Positions 57,020-64,000 of a DNA stretch of 64,000 bases are shown here, one piece after another. Each line of letters opens with the position of its first letter. Within the stretch, counting starts at the first letter, position 1. Where the stretch lies: contig JALMLS010000315.1 of assembly GCA_038496445.1 (NCBI GenBank), forward strand, positions 62,001-126,000, in the 5' to 3' direction. The notes beneath the pieces are model-generated. The model had not been told where the DNA came from. It saw only the letters and a program-made list of their open reading frames with translations, and did no database searches. The DNA is from Trichosphaerium sp. ATCC 40318 (taxonomy: Eukaryota; Discosea; Flabellinia; Trichosidae). Made by a program: the position numbers and the translations under genes.

Positions 57020-64000
<6,981 letters not shown>

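Overview
The window is eukaryotic nuclear DNA from a compact, intron-dense genome. Nearly every gene is cut by introns of roughly 45-160 bases, mostly GT-AG, with donors very often reading GTACG. Introns and spacers are AT-rich with long T or A runs, and genes lie a few hundred bases apart on both strands. The gene set points to an opisthokont on the animal side (Holozoa): hyaluronidase, a neurobeachin-type BEACH protein, a class C GPCR, a neuronal-calcium-sensor module, RGS, DHHC and FAM210 proteins, and an Ig-fold/IPT/ankyrin transcription factor. A tryptophan-synthesis fusion (IGPS-PRAI), which animals normally lack, argues for a unicellular holozoan or an early-branching animal such as a sponge. 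The sequence alone does not settle which.

Layout. 1-4.3 kb: a partial minus-strand gene, a small ORF, a C2-like multi-exon gene and a glutathione transferase. 4.5-8.5 kb (minus): one very unusual gene joining ankyrin repeats, a 2-oxoglutarate/Fe(II) oxygenase, an F-box and an actin-like domain. 9.4-11.5 kb: a neutral-ceramidase-like secreted protein. 11.65-11.94 kb: a decayed MORN/YwqK-repeat copy. 12.2-16.4 kb (minus): a calcium-sensor/inositol-phosphate-kinase fusion, then a hyaluronidase. 18-20.5 kb: an RGS protein and a hotdog thioesterase. 22-24.5 kb (minus): IGPS-PRAI. 24.6-31.1 kb: a short secreted or anchored protein, two unrecognised conserved-looking genes, a mitochondrial FAM210 protein and a P-loop kinase.

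31.3-36.2 kb (plus): a Ste/Cdc15-type kinase fused to the RasGAP half of IQGAP. 37.2-41.5 kb: the transcription factor. 42.6-45.4 kb: two nearly intronless repeat genes, each headed by an F-box, in the style of giant-virus genes. 45.6-51.1 kb (minus): a class C GPCR and a DHHC palmitoyltransferase. 51.8-53.1 kb: a PUB-NADAR protein. 53.3-56.9 kb (minus): a repeat-plus-nuclease-like protein and an F-box/NHL protein. 57.0-64.0 kb (plus): the neurobeachin-family gene, which runs off the end.

No operons or pathway clusters are apparent. The striking theme is domain fusion: four F-box proteins with different partners, and three signalling fusions that put a sensor or enzyme and its likely partner in one chain. 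The exon joins I checked by hand were in phase. They come from reading splice signals rather than from transcripts, so internal boundaries are predictions.
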